41,872 nt of DNA from UBA6398 sp963660485 (GTDB taxonomy: Bacteria > Bacteroidota > Bacteroidia > Bacteroidales > Bacteroidaceae). The position numbers and the translations under genes are program-made. The notes under the pieces were generated by a model. That model was not told where the DNA came from and made no database searches. It saw nothing but the letters and a program-made list of their open reading frames with translations. The DNA is taken from positions 1-41,872 of the forward strand of contig CAVKYH010000021.1 of assembly GCA_963660485.1 (NCBI GenBank), in the 5' to 3' direction. Shown here one piece after another: positions 33,301 through 41,805 of this stretch. The stretch's first letter is position 1, and each line of letters opens with the position of its first letter.

Positions 33301-34947
33301 TTACCGAAACACATGTTTTCCGTAGTTCACGCCTGATAATTCGTAAAACGCCGGTTCTTGTTGCAAGCGTTTCAGGAAATTGTCGTAATTGCGCAGGGAT
33401 TGTGGTGTCCATGCGGCTTCGGCCACGGCTGCCAACCGGGGGAGCATCAAATATTGCAGCGTTGCGGCATCTTCCACCCATTCTGTCCAGAAATTGGCCT
33501 GCACTCCCAAATATCGCGACTGCAATTCATTGTCTACATTCTTCATGGGAATGTAATTGTAAACGGCTTCAACGTTCTCGGTTCCCGTTCCCTGCGAGCG
33601 AGGTTCGTTGGGGTCTTTGCTTTGCCGCCTGTTTATATAATATGGTATCTGCGGCGAGAGAATTGTATTCATTCCGCGCTGCGCTGCGCTTTTGGCGGCA
33701 GCATCAGCTCCCACCCACGCCATAATTGTAATGTCTTTGCCCAAAGCCTGCATGTTTCCGTGCAAAACCTCATTCCAGAAAATCAGCCGGCGTTGCTTGT
33801 CCGTAGGTTTGCTATCGATATGTTTTTTCAATTGATGATAGAAGTTTGTTTGAAGGTCGCGATAGTTTTTGCTGTTGAGCGTTTCGAGCAGTTTGCGGCA
33901 GTCGGCGTTGTTTTCCCATTTGTCCGTGGGGCATTCATCTCCGCCCAAATGTATGTAGGAAAAGGGGAAAATCTCCACAAGTTCGTCAATGATATTTTTT
34001 GCGAACTCCACGGCGTGCGGATTTGCCACATTGATTACATCAGTTGAGATTCCCTGATAACACCATACGCCGTGCGCATTCTGCGGGTCGCACGCCAGAA
34101 ATTCGGGATACGAGGCCACGGCAGCTTGCGAGTGTCCCGGCAAATCTATTTCAGGAACTATTTCGATAAAACGCTCGCGCGCGTATTCCACTATCTCGCG
34201 TGCGTCGTCCTGTGTGTAATATCCGCCATAGGTTATGCCGTCGGGTTTCACTTCGGCATAACCGAGTGTGCGCGAGTTGCGCCATGCTCCGGTTTCGGTG
34301 AGTTTGGGATATTTCTTTATCTCAATGCGCCACCCCTGATCTTCGGTCAAATGCCAATGAAAGCGGTTCATTTTGTAACACGCCATGATGTCGAGAATTT
34401 TCTTCACGTTTTCCTTCCCGAAAAAATGCCGTCCTTCATCGAGCATAAACCCGCGCCAGCCAAAACGCGGTGCATCTTCGATGCTCACAGCCGGCAAAAG
34501 CCATTGCAGCGTGGGATTTGCCGCTTTTGTTCCGGCAGCTACTTCGCGCGAGGGGAGCAATTGCTGCAAAGTTTGCAGGGCATAGAAAAATCCGGCGGGG
34601 CGCGCGGCTTCTATCACTATCTTCTGGGGCGAAACATTCAGTTTGTAGGCCTCGCCTCCGAGCGCGTCATTGAGTTTGAGTTGCAACACGCCGCCACGCT
34701 TCACCCTTTTGAACCGCAAGCCCGAAACCTGAGCGAATTTTTGTTCGAATTGCGAAAGCACTCGCCCTATACTGTCGCCCTTGTAGCTGTCGGCAAACGT
34801 TTTTACGGTTTTCTTGAACTCAAAAGAGCCCTTGCCCTGCACGGCATATTTGGGTTGCGGTATGAGCGGCAGGGAGGCGGCATTTTGTGCGCCGGCAATG
34901 CCGGTGCATAATACGAGGGCGGCAAACGTGGCTTTCAATATCTTCAT
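33301..34947 (-). CDS. Beta-N-acetylhexosaminidase, GH20
   Basis: Exported exo-glycosidase (548 residues) that removes terminal GlcNAc or GalNAc, for example from host glycoproteins or bacterial wall fragments. The signal peptide covers residues 1-20 (ends GIAGAQ). A small GH20b alpha/beta domain (about 22-145) is followed by the TIM barrel starting WRGFMLDEGRHF, with NRFHWHLTEDQGWRIEIKKYP and VPEIDLPGHSQAA. The catalytic pair is Asp337-Glu338 in HLGGDEC. It has no C-terminal accessory domain, making it shorter than many Bacteroides GH20 enzymes. It is divergent from the alpha-galactosidase gene. Confidence 0.94.
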   Translation of the reverse strand: MKILKATFAALVLCTGIAGAQNAASLPLIPQPKYAVQGKGSFEFKKTVKTFADSYKGDSIGRVLSQFEQKFAQVSGLRFKRVKRGGVLQLKLNDALGGEAYKLNVSPQKIVIEAARPAGFFYALQTLQQLLPSREVAAGTKAANPTLQWLLPAVSIEDAPRFGWRGFMLDEGRHFFGKENVKKILDIMACYKMNRFHWHLTEDQGWRIEIKKYPKLTETGAWRNSRTLGYAEVKPDGITYGGYYTQDDAREIVEYARERFIEIVPEIDLPGHSQAAVASYPEFLACDPQNAHGVWCYQGISTDVINVANPHAVEFAKNIIDELVEIFPFSYIHLGGDECPTDKWENNADCRKLLETLNSKNYRDLQTNFYHQLKKHIDSKPTDKQRRLIFWNEVLHGNMQALGKDITIMAWVGADAAAKSAAQRGMNTILSPQIPYYINRRQSKDPNEPRSQGTGTENVEAVYNYIPMKNVDNELQSRYLGVQANFWTEWVEDAATLQYLMLPRLAAVAEAAWTPQSLRNYDNFLKRLQQEPAFYELSGVNYGKHVFR

Positions 34948-35047
34948 AATCCGTTGTATATAATTGGCACATAGGCTCTTTCGCTGCGACCCACGTGCCG
35001 TTTGAAACGATTTCTACACGTTGGCAAATATACTCTTTTTATCATGG

Positions 35048-35158
35048 ATTTTTTGCTTGCGCATATCGTTTTTACGAGATGCCTTGTAATTTAAATTAGA
35101 TGCGTCGGAATTTAAATTACATGGCCCGGAGTTTTTACGAGATGCCGTGTAATTTCTC
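35048..35158. repeat. 21-bp mosaic array G
   Basis: Cores start at 35048 (weak), 35069 (TTTTTA), 35090 (TTTAAA), 35111 (TTTAAA), 35132 (TTTTTA) and 35153 (TTTCTC), 21 bp apart. The words are CGAGATGCCTTGTAA, TTAGATGCGTCGGAA, TTACATGGCCCGGAG and CGAGATGCCGTGTAA. It lies in the 337-bp divergent region between the GH20 and GH27 genes. Confidence 0.87.
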
Positions 35159-35230
35159 CGCATCAAAAAGCGCAAAAAATCTCTCCTATATTTTATTGTA
35201 TCTGCAAGCATGCCTGTGGAAAATTCTTTC

Positions 35231-35239
35231 TATATTTGC
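35231..35239 (+). promoter_or_regulatory. -7 element of the alpha-galactosidase gene
   Basis: TATATTTGC is an exact TAnnTTTGC match, 46 bases before the chosen ATG. Confidence 0.5.
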
Positions 35240-35284
35240 AAACAAACGTGCATGAAAACGAAAACTTCTAAAACGCATGATAAT

Positions 35285-36886
35285 ATGAAAAAGTCTCTTA
35301 TTCTTTGTGCCTCGATGCTGGTAGTCATGAGCGCGGGCGCACAGAAAGCAAAAAAGTTTGCACCTCCCGTAATGGGCTGGAGCAGTTGGAACACTCTCGC
35401 TCTTAATATCAACGAGAAGAACATTTGCGCCAACGCCGACGCACAGGTTTCCACCGGACTCCGCGATGCCGGCTACGTTTACTGCAACATCGACGACGGC
35501 TACATGGGCGGACGCGACGCACAGGACAACATGACGAGCAACAAGGAACTGTTTCCAAACGGCATGCGCTATGTGGCAGAATACATACGCAAAAAAGGAT
35601 TGAAGCCGGGTATCTACAACGACGCTGCGGGCAACACCTGCGGCTCGGGCAATTTCAAAAATCCCGAATTCGGACACGGCGTGGGATTCCACGGACACGA
35701 GGAAGCCGACTGCGACTTGTATTTCAACAAATGGGACTATGATTTCGTAAAAGTGGACTACTGCGGCGCTGCAGGTCTCAACTTGCTCGAAGAACCTACC
35801 TATACAGCTATCGGAAATGCTATCAAAGCACAAAGCGAAAAGCTTGGACGCAAAATTTCCTACAACATCTGCCGCTGGGCATACCCCGGAACATGGTGCA
35901 AAGACGTAGCCGATTCATGGCGCATCAGTGGTGATATCAACGCAAGCTGGGATTCGTGGAAATATGTCATAGGCAAAAACAAATACCTCTCGGCTTATTG
36001 CGGCGACGGGCACTACAACGACATGGACATGCTTGAAATTGGGCGCGGACTCCCGCTCAACGAAGAAGAAGTGCACATGGCGATTTGGTGTATTCAGAGC
36101 TCGCCGTTACTCGTAGGCTGCGACATGACCAAAATTCCCGAGAAGTCGCTCGAACTTATGAAGAACAAAGAACTGATAGACATCAACCAGGATCCGCTCG
36201 GGCTTCAGGCATACATTGTATACCAGAAAAACAATTCCATGATTTATGTAAAGGACATCAAGAAGCTCAACGGCGATACAAGAGCAGTTGCCCTCCTGAA
36301 TCTCGGCGATGAACCCGCAACATTCAACGTTCCCCTCGAAATTATCGACTTTAGCGGAAAAGCCGAAACCCGCGATCTTATCCACCACACCGCAGGCCCG
36401 GTGCTCGACGGCAAGATTAGCGAAACCGTTCCCGCACATAGCGTAAAAATGTGGACAGTAAAAGGAAAACGCATCGAACGCACGGTATACAATGCCGGTA
36501 CTGCTTACATGCCCGACTTCAATGATCTCGGCGGCAACAAACAAACAATCCGCTACACCGAAGATCCTGCCGCTTCGTGCGGAGTAAAGGTTTCTTACCT
36601 CGGAGGCACGCCGCAGAATGTCATGAAGTGGAAAAACGTTTACTCGGAGAAAGGCGGAACATACGATATCACGGTGCGCTATGCTTCGGGGGAAAACCGC
36701 TACTTGAAGATTACGGTAAACAATGGTCAGCCCGTAATTTACAAAGACCTCAACACCGGCGCATACAATAAGTACAACACACTCACAGTACGCGGCACGC
36801 TCAAAAAGGGAAACAACGTAATCACCCTGGGCTGCGACAACGGATACGCTCCCGACATCGACGGAATAACGATAGCAAAGAGATAA
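35285..36886 (+). CDS. Alpha-galactosidase GH27 with C-terminal CBM35-like domain
   Basis: Secreted enzyme (533 residues) releasing terminal alpha-galactose (melibiose, raffinose, galactomannan or glycan caps). The signal peptide covers about residues 1-20 (ends SAGAQ), which fixes the ATG at 35285; in-frame upstream ATGs lack it. The GH27 barrel begins PPVMGWSSWNTL, with YCNIDDGYMGGRD. The nucleophile Asp158 is in KVDYCG and the acid/base Asp217 in RISGD. A beta-sandwich follows from about 280 to 370. The last 130 residues (from VYNAGTAYMPDFND) form a CBM35-like module ending PDIDGITIAK, typical of that fold. It is divergent from GH20, suggesting joint glycan use. Confidence 0.93.
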   Translation: MKKSLILCASMLVVMSAGAQKAKKFAPPVMGWSSWNTLALNINEKNICANADAQVSTGLRDAGYVYCNIDDGYMGGRDAQDNMTSNKELFPNGMRYVAEYIRKKGLKPGIYNDAAGNTCGSGNFKNPEFGHGVGFHGHEEADCDLYFNKWDYDFVKVDYCGAAGLNLLEEPTYTAIGNAIKAQSEKLGRKISYNICRWAYPGTWCKDVADSWRISGDINASWDSWKYVIGKNKYLSAYCGDGHYNDMDMLEIGRGLPLNEEEVHMAIWCIQSSPLLVGCDMTKIPEKSLELMKNKELIDINQDPLGLQAYIVYQKNNSMIYVKDIKKLNGDTRAVALLNLGDEPATFNVPLEIIDFSGKAETRDLIHHTAGPVLDGKISETVPAHSVKMWTVKGKRIERTVYNAGTAYMPDFNDLGGNKQTIRYTEDPAASCGVKVSYLGGTPQNVMKWKNVYSEKGGTYDITVRYASGENRYLKITVNNGQPVIYKDLNTGAYNKYNTLTVRGTLKKGNNVITLGCDNGYAPDIDGITIAKR

Positions 36887-36904
36887 CCGCAATTGCGGTA
36901 CATC

Positions 36905-36940
36905 AAAAAAAGGATACGCCATGCAGGCGTATCCTTTTTT
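36905..36940. terminator. Bidirectional terminator between GH27 and the MATE gene
   Basis: AAAAAAAGGATACGCC (36905-36920) pairs with GGCGTATCCTTTTTT (36926-36940) around a 5-nt ATGCA loop, with A and T runs at the two feet. It can serve both convergent genes. Confidence 0.88.
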
Positions 36941-37005
36941 GTTCTTATTCGTGCACTACGGGAGTTCGGAAAAACTCTATCCGCCGGCCGCGCTTTTTCC
37001 GGGCA

Positions 37006-38394
37006 TCAGTCCGTTTTCTTGCCGCCCATCTTTATCCACTTTCCGCGATGCAGATGAATGAGATACAATATGCCGCGAATTGTAAGCTCCACCGCCATTG
37101 CGAACCACACTCCGCGCAATCCGTAACGCGGCGCAAGCACGGCGGCAAGCGACAGACGCACCACCCACATGCTGCAAAGATTTATTATCGTGGGACTCTT
37201 TGTATCGCCCGCGCCTATGCAGACGCGGGCAGTAACTATTGCGGCGGCAAACATGGGTTCGGCAAACGCTTCAATCCTCAAAGCGGCTGTGCCGAGCGTG
37301 CGAATTTCCTCGACGGGCGTTATGAATCCGAGCATCTGCGGCGCAAACACAAACATAAGCACTCCCATCACCGCCATTACCGCCATGCCGAGCCCTACGG
37401 TCATCTTCGCAAAACTTCGGCACACATCTATTCTTCCTGCGCCCAACGACTGCCCCGTGAGGGTTGACGCCGCATCGCCTATGCCGTATCCAGGCATGTA
37501 GCAAAGGCTTTCCACAGTGATTGCAAACGTGTTGGCGGCTATGGCAACGTTTCCCAGCGGAGCAACAATGATTGTGCTGATAATTTGCGCGCCTCCCATA
37601 AATACGTATTGCAGCGCAAGGGGCGACGATATGCCGAGGGCTTTGTTAACGAATGCCTTGTTCCATTTGAAACGGGCCTTGCTGAGGCGAAACGAAAGGA
37701 TATCGCTGCGACAAGTTGCGAAATAAAACGACAGCAGAGCCGTTACCACCACCGCGCTGAACGTTCCAAGCGCCGCGCCAACCACTCCAAGTTTAAGGAT
37801 ATAAATAAAGAGATAATTGAAAACCACATCGAGCAGGCACATAAGCACGCTCGTAGCTCCGGGCACGCGCATGTTTCCGCTGCTCTTGAGTGAATTTCCC
37901 GACAGACTGGACAACTGCAAAAACGGTATGGCAAACGAGTAAATCAGAAAGTACATCGTGGCGTTATGACGTATGTCTTCGCCGCCGCCAAGCCATACAG
38001 GGAGCGGAAAAGCCACTGCCGCCGCAACAACCATAATCACCAATCCCAAGATTCCCGTGGCTATCAATCCGTGGCGAAACACATTGCGCGCTCCCTCAAA
38101 GTCTTTCGCCCCCACTTTATGGGCTACCTGCACCGCGAAACCCATTGACGCCGCGCTTGTGATGCTTCCAAAAAGCCACGTAGTGCTTTCCACAAGCCCT
38201 ATGCTTGCCGAAGCCTTTGCGCCAAGGTGCCCCACCATTGCTGCATCGATATAAAACATCATCACACTCGTAATCTGTGCCAGCACAGAGGGAATGCTGA
38301 GAGCCACAATGAGCTTCAGTTTATCGATGCGCGTCAGTTCCTTGCCGTCGCGCATTGCCGCAAGCAGCGTATCGCTTTGTTTGAATTTCAACAT
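37006..38394 (-). CDS. MATE-family multidrug/cation antiporter
   Basis: A 462-residue inner-membrane efflux protein with about 12 transmembrane helices in two similar halves. Family segments are KLIVALSIPSVLAQITSVMMFYIDAAMVGHLG in the first helix pair and the internal repeat GISSPLALQYVFMGGAQIISTIIVAPLG in the second half. PGYGIGDAASTLTGQSLGAG also fits the MATE pattern. It would export drugs or metabolites using Na+ or H+ gradients; the substrate is unknown. It is convergent with the alpha-galactosidase and divergent from the hybrid sensor, with no evidence of a shared operon. Confidence 0.92.
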   Translation of the reverse strand: MLKFKQSDTLLAAMRDGKELTRIDKLKLIVALSIPSVLAQITSVMMFYIDAAMVGHLGAKASASIGLVESTTWLFGSITSAASMGFAVQVAHKVGAKDFEGARNVFRHGLIATGILGLVIMVVAAAVAFPLPVWLGGGEDIRHNATMYFLIYSFAIPFLQLSSLSGNSLKSSGNMRVPGATSVLMCLLDVVFNYLFIYILKLGVVGAALGTFSAVVVTALLSFYFATCRSDILSFRLSKARFKWNKAFVNKALGISSPLALQYVFMGGAQIISTIIVAPLGNVAIAANTFAITVESLCYMPGYGIGDAASTLTGQSLGAGRIDVCRSFAKMTVGLGMAVMAVMGVLMFVFAPQMLGFITPVEEIRTLGTAALRIEAFAEPMFAAAIVTARVCIGAGDTKSPTIINLCSMWVVRLSLAAVLAPRYGLRGVWFAMAVELTIRGILYLIHLHRGKWIKMGGKKTD

Positions 38395-38487
38395 CGTAGA
38401 GGGTGCAAAATTTAAGCATGCAAATTTACCAATAAACTTTGTAATTTCCGCTCAAATGCCTCTTTGCAGATTCGTCAAGCCACCCGT

Positions 38488-38598
38488 AAAAAACGACATA
38501 CGATATCGCAAAAACGATGTCAGACTTTATTTAAACGATATCAGACATTATTTAAACGATATCAGACATTATTCGAATAATATCAGACATTGTTTTCG
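38488..38598. repeat. 21-bp mosaic array H (TCAGACAT type, five words)
   Basis: Cores start at 38488 (AAAAAA), 38509 (CAAAAA), 38530 (TTTAAA), 38551 (TTTAAA), 38572 (TTCGAA) and 38593 (TTTTCG), all 21 bp apart. The inner words are CGATGTCAGACTTTA, CGATATCAGACATTA, CGATATCAGACATTA and TAATATCAGACATTG, mostly in one orientation. It lies in the 369-bp divergent region between the MATE and hybrid sensor genes. Confidence 0.87.
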
Positions 38599-38763
38599 CC
38601 ATTTCCCACAAACGCAAAACGCCTTGCCTGAGCAGAAACAGAAAAGCGCAGTCTATCATATTTTTTTGGCAGATAATGTCCATTTAATGTGTAAAAAACG
38701 TTATTTTAGCCTTTGAAACGAGAAATCGATTTCTTTTTACAAAAATTTCGTCGAGGTACAAAC

Positions 38764-41472
38764 ATGATAAACCGACTAACATTATACTTATTCGTAGCCA
38801 CGCTGCTTTGCGCGTGCAACTGGAACAACTCGAAACAGGCGCAGGAATTGCAAGAAGCCCAAACCGACAGCCTTATGCGCCATTACCGGGAACAAGGACG
38901 CAAACTGCGGGAAGACAGCCGGTTTACCGAAGCTATCGAAGCCCACAAAAAGGAACTTGAATTTGCCATAAAAAAGCGAGACACCATTGCAATTATACAG
39001 GCATACAACAATATCGGAACGAATTTCAGGCGAATGGGAATTCTTGACGAAGCTTCCACAAACCATTACCACGCCCTGGAATACTGCAACCGATATGGCG
39101 TCCGCCCCGACAGCGTGTCGAGAAAAAACCGTGTGATAACGCTCAACGGACTGGGCAACGTGTGCCTCACACTTAAGGACTACGACACCGCCGACTCTGT
39201 TTTCCGCGCCGCGCTACAAGGGGAGCGCGAACTCGGAAGCTATCTGGGACAAGCGATAAACTATGCAAACATCGGCGCAATCTTTGAAAACCGACAGAAC
39301 ATCGACTCTGCTTTGGCCTACTACCAACTTTCGATGGACGCCAACCGCAAAGCAAAATCCAATCTCGGAATTTCGCTCTGCTACGACCATTTCGGACGAA
39401 TACACGAGCAACGCGGCGAAACCGACAAGGCTATCGAAATGTATCACAAGGCTTACGACATAATGAAAACGGGCACCGACAAATGGCATTGGCTTGACGC
39501 GTGCATCGCCTTGGCAAACATTTACGTAAACCACGGAGATATCAAAAAGGCCGAGCCATATATCGACGAAGCACTCGCAGAAGCGCAAAAACAAAACTCA
39601 CTCGAACCGCTCGCCGACATTTATATGCTGAAATACAAGGTGGCAAAACAATGCGCAAACTGCCAAAAAGCACTCCAATACTATGTAAAAAGCGACGAAC
39701 TGCGCGACAGCATCGACAGCAAGAAGAATCTGGAACATCTTCAGAACCTGAGAATGCGCTACGCCAACGCGAAACACAAAAACGAAATGTCTGTTTTAAC
39801 CAACAACTACCAAACGGCAAAACGCCTGCGCAATATAAGCCTGATATGTACGGTGCTTATCACACTGCTCGCCATTACAATAATTTCTTTCCTCTACTAC
39901 ACACTGCGAAACCGCAAGCGAAAACACCAGCTCCTCATGCAGACCGAACACGCACGCACATCTTTCTACACAAATGTAACACACGAATTCCGCACACCTC
40001 TCACTGTGATTCTCGGATATTCCACCATGATGGAAAAAAGCGAGATTCCGAGCGTAGACCAGGCGGTGGTGGGAAAAATTATTACAAGACAAGGGCAACA
40101 ACTACTGTCGCTAATCAACCAGCTGCTCGACATTTCGCGAATCAAGACCACGGTAGGACAACCCGAATGGCGAAACGGCGACATAATAGTGTTTGTATCC
40201 ATGCTCACCGACTGTTTCCAAAATCTTGCAAGCGCCAAAAACGTTACGCTCACCTATAATCCGCAAATGCCGCACGCCAAGATTAATTTCGTGCCCGAAT
40301 ACCTGCAAAAGATAATAAACAACCTCGTGAGCAACGCCATCAAGTTTTCAAATCAAGGCGGACAAGTAGAAATAAAAGTAGACATCACGCAAAAACACCT
40401 GCTCATCAGCGTTGCCGACAACGGTTGCGGAATCATCGAAGAGGACAAACAGCACATCTTCGACCTGTTTTATCAAAGCGCCACGCCGCAAAAAGTTATC
40501 GGCTCGGGCGTAGGGCTTTCGCTCGTAAAACAAATTGTAGACTCGCTGCGCGGAGAAATCACCGTTGACAGCAAAAAGGACCAAGGCACTACGTTCCTGG
40601 TAAAACTCCCGCTATACACAGGCAAATGCCTGCCGCTCGAAAACGCAATGGAAACCGATATCTCAGAAACGGCAACAGAAGACGCAGAGCAGACCAACAG
40701 CAAAGAACCGATTATACTCGTTGTGGAAGACAACGCCGACGTATTGAATTACATGCGCCTCGGGCTGAAACAAAAATACAAGGTGCTCACAGCCCGCGAC
40801 GGCGAAGAAGGATTAAACATAGCCCAAGAACAAGTGCCCGACATCATAATTACCGACATCATGATGCCCAAAACTGACGGTTGGGAACTGTGTCGCGCTG
40901 TGCGGCATACCGAAATATTGGCACACATACCGGTGATAATGGTTACAGCCAAGAACACAGAAAGCGACAAACTGAGCGGATTGCACGAAGGTGCCGACGC
41001 ATATCTCACCAAACCGTTCAACGCCGAAGAATTGCAGGCAATAGTGGGAAACCTGCTCGAAAGGCAAGCACGCATGCGCCAGAAATACTCACAGGCAATA
41101 AAAACCAACGCCCCAGCACCCGAGATGCAACTCGAAGGAAACGAAAAAGATTTTCTGGAAAAGGTGAAAGAAACAATCATCACCGACATGGTTTCGGGCG
41201 ACATCAATGTAGAAACAATTGCCACCCACTTATGTCTGTCAACACAGCAATTCCGCCGAAAACTCAGCACCATAACAGGCGAAACACCCGCTGCACACAT
41301 AAGACAAGTGCAGATGAGCGAAGCAAAACGCCTGATCACAGAGCACCAAAAGATGTCGGTAGCCGAAATAGCAACCACTTGCGGATTTTACGACGCATCA
41401 CATTTTGCCCGCGTATTCAAATCCACATTCGGAGCAACGCCCACGCAAATGAGAAAAGCAATGAAGGAATAA
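38764..41472 (+). CDS. TPR-type hybrid two-component system (sensor kinase, receiver, AraC regulator in one)
   Basis: A 902-residue single-protein signalling system. The signal peptide ends in a possible lipobox (TLLCAC, Cys near residue 18). Several TPR-like repeats (about 30-340) form the periplasmic sensor, followed by a membrane helix (about 356-378). HisKA carries His407 in THEFRTPL. HATPase shows NLVSNAIKFS, DNGCGI and GSGVGLSLVK. The receiver domain has VVEDNAD and phospho-acceptor Asp698 in TDIMMP. The C-terminal AraC-type DNA-binding domain contains MSVAEIATTCGFYDASHFARVFKSTFGATPTQMRK. Most Bacteroides hybrids use beta-propeller sensors; the TPR type is distinct. The ATG at 38764 begins the signal peptide. 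Target genes are not evident in the window. Confidence 0.92.
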   Translation: MINRLTLYLFVATLLCACNWNNSKQAQELQEAQTDSLMRHYREQGRKLREDSRFTEAIEAHKKELEFAIKKRDTIAIIQAYNNIGTNFRRMGILDEASTNHYHALEYCNRYGVRPDSVSRKNRVITLNGLGNVCLTLKDYDTADSVFRAALQGERELGSYLGQAINYANIGAIFENRQNIDSALAYYQLSMDANRKAKSNLGISLCYDHFGRIHEQRGETDKAIEMYHKAYDIMKTGTDKWHWLDACIALANIYVNHGDIKKAEPYIDEALAEAQKQNSLEPLADIYMLKYKVAKQCANCQKALQYYVKSDELRDSIDSKKNLEHLQNLRMRYANAKHKNEMSVLTNNYQTAKRLRNISLICTVLITLLAITIISFLYYTLRNRKRKHQLLMQTEHARTSFYTNVTHEFRTPLTVILGYSTMMEKSEIPSVDQAVVGKIITRQGQQLLSLINQLLDISRIKTTVGQPEWRNGDIIVFVSMLTDCFQNLASAKNVTLTYNPQMPHAKINFVPEYLQKIINNLVSNAIKFSNQGGQVEIKVDITQKHLLISVADNGCGIIEEDKQHIFDLFYQSATPQKVIGSGVGLSLVKQIVDSLRGEITVDSKKDQGTTFLVKLPLYTGKCLPLENAMETDISETATEDAEQTNSKEPIILVVEDNADVLNYMRLGLKQKYKVLTARDGEEGLNIAQEQVPDIIITDIMMPKTDGWELCRAVRHTEILAHIPVIMVTAKNTESDKLSGLHEGADAYLTKPFNAEELQAIVGNLLERQARMRQKYSQAIKTNAPAPEMQLEGNEKDFLEKVKETIITDMVSGDINVETIATHLCLSTQQFRRKLSTITGETPAAHIRQVQMSEAKRLITEHQKMSVAEIATTCGFYDASHFARVFKSTFGATPTQMRKAMKE

Positions 41473-41551
41473 ATTCCCCCGTTGAAGAAGCCGCGCCCAA
41501 CGCCATTCCGCCCCCATTTCCCCTACCCGTTTTTCCCACGCAGCAAAGCAA

Positions 41552-41641
41552 AAAAACAATGTCAGATATCGTTAAAAACAATGTCTGATATTATTTCAAT
41601 AATGTCTGACATCGTTTGAATAATGTCGGACAGCAGATAAA
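41552..41641. repeat. 21-bp mosaic array I (TCAGACAT type, degenerate ends)
   Basis: Core positions at 41552, 41573 (TAAAAA), 41594 (TTTCAA), 41615 (TTTGAA) and 41636 (weak) keep the 21-bp register. The words include AATGTCAGATATCGT-like, CAATGTCTGATATTA and TAATGTCTGACATCG copies, then the decayed TAATGTCGGACAGCA. It lies in the gene-free 3' region of the hybrid sensor (41473-41872). Confidence 0.75.
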
Positions 41642-41805
41642 CCACTTGCCGCGCGCGTTTTTTGCACGCCTTATCTATCAGTCTCCGCAAGCCGAATCGG
41701 AAGCATTTTTCCGCAAACAAGCCCCTCTTTTCCACATATCGAAAGCCCAATACCGCAAGTCTGCCCCCCTTATACCGCAAGCCAGAAAACCCTGCTGCGC
41801 AGGGC

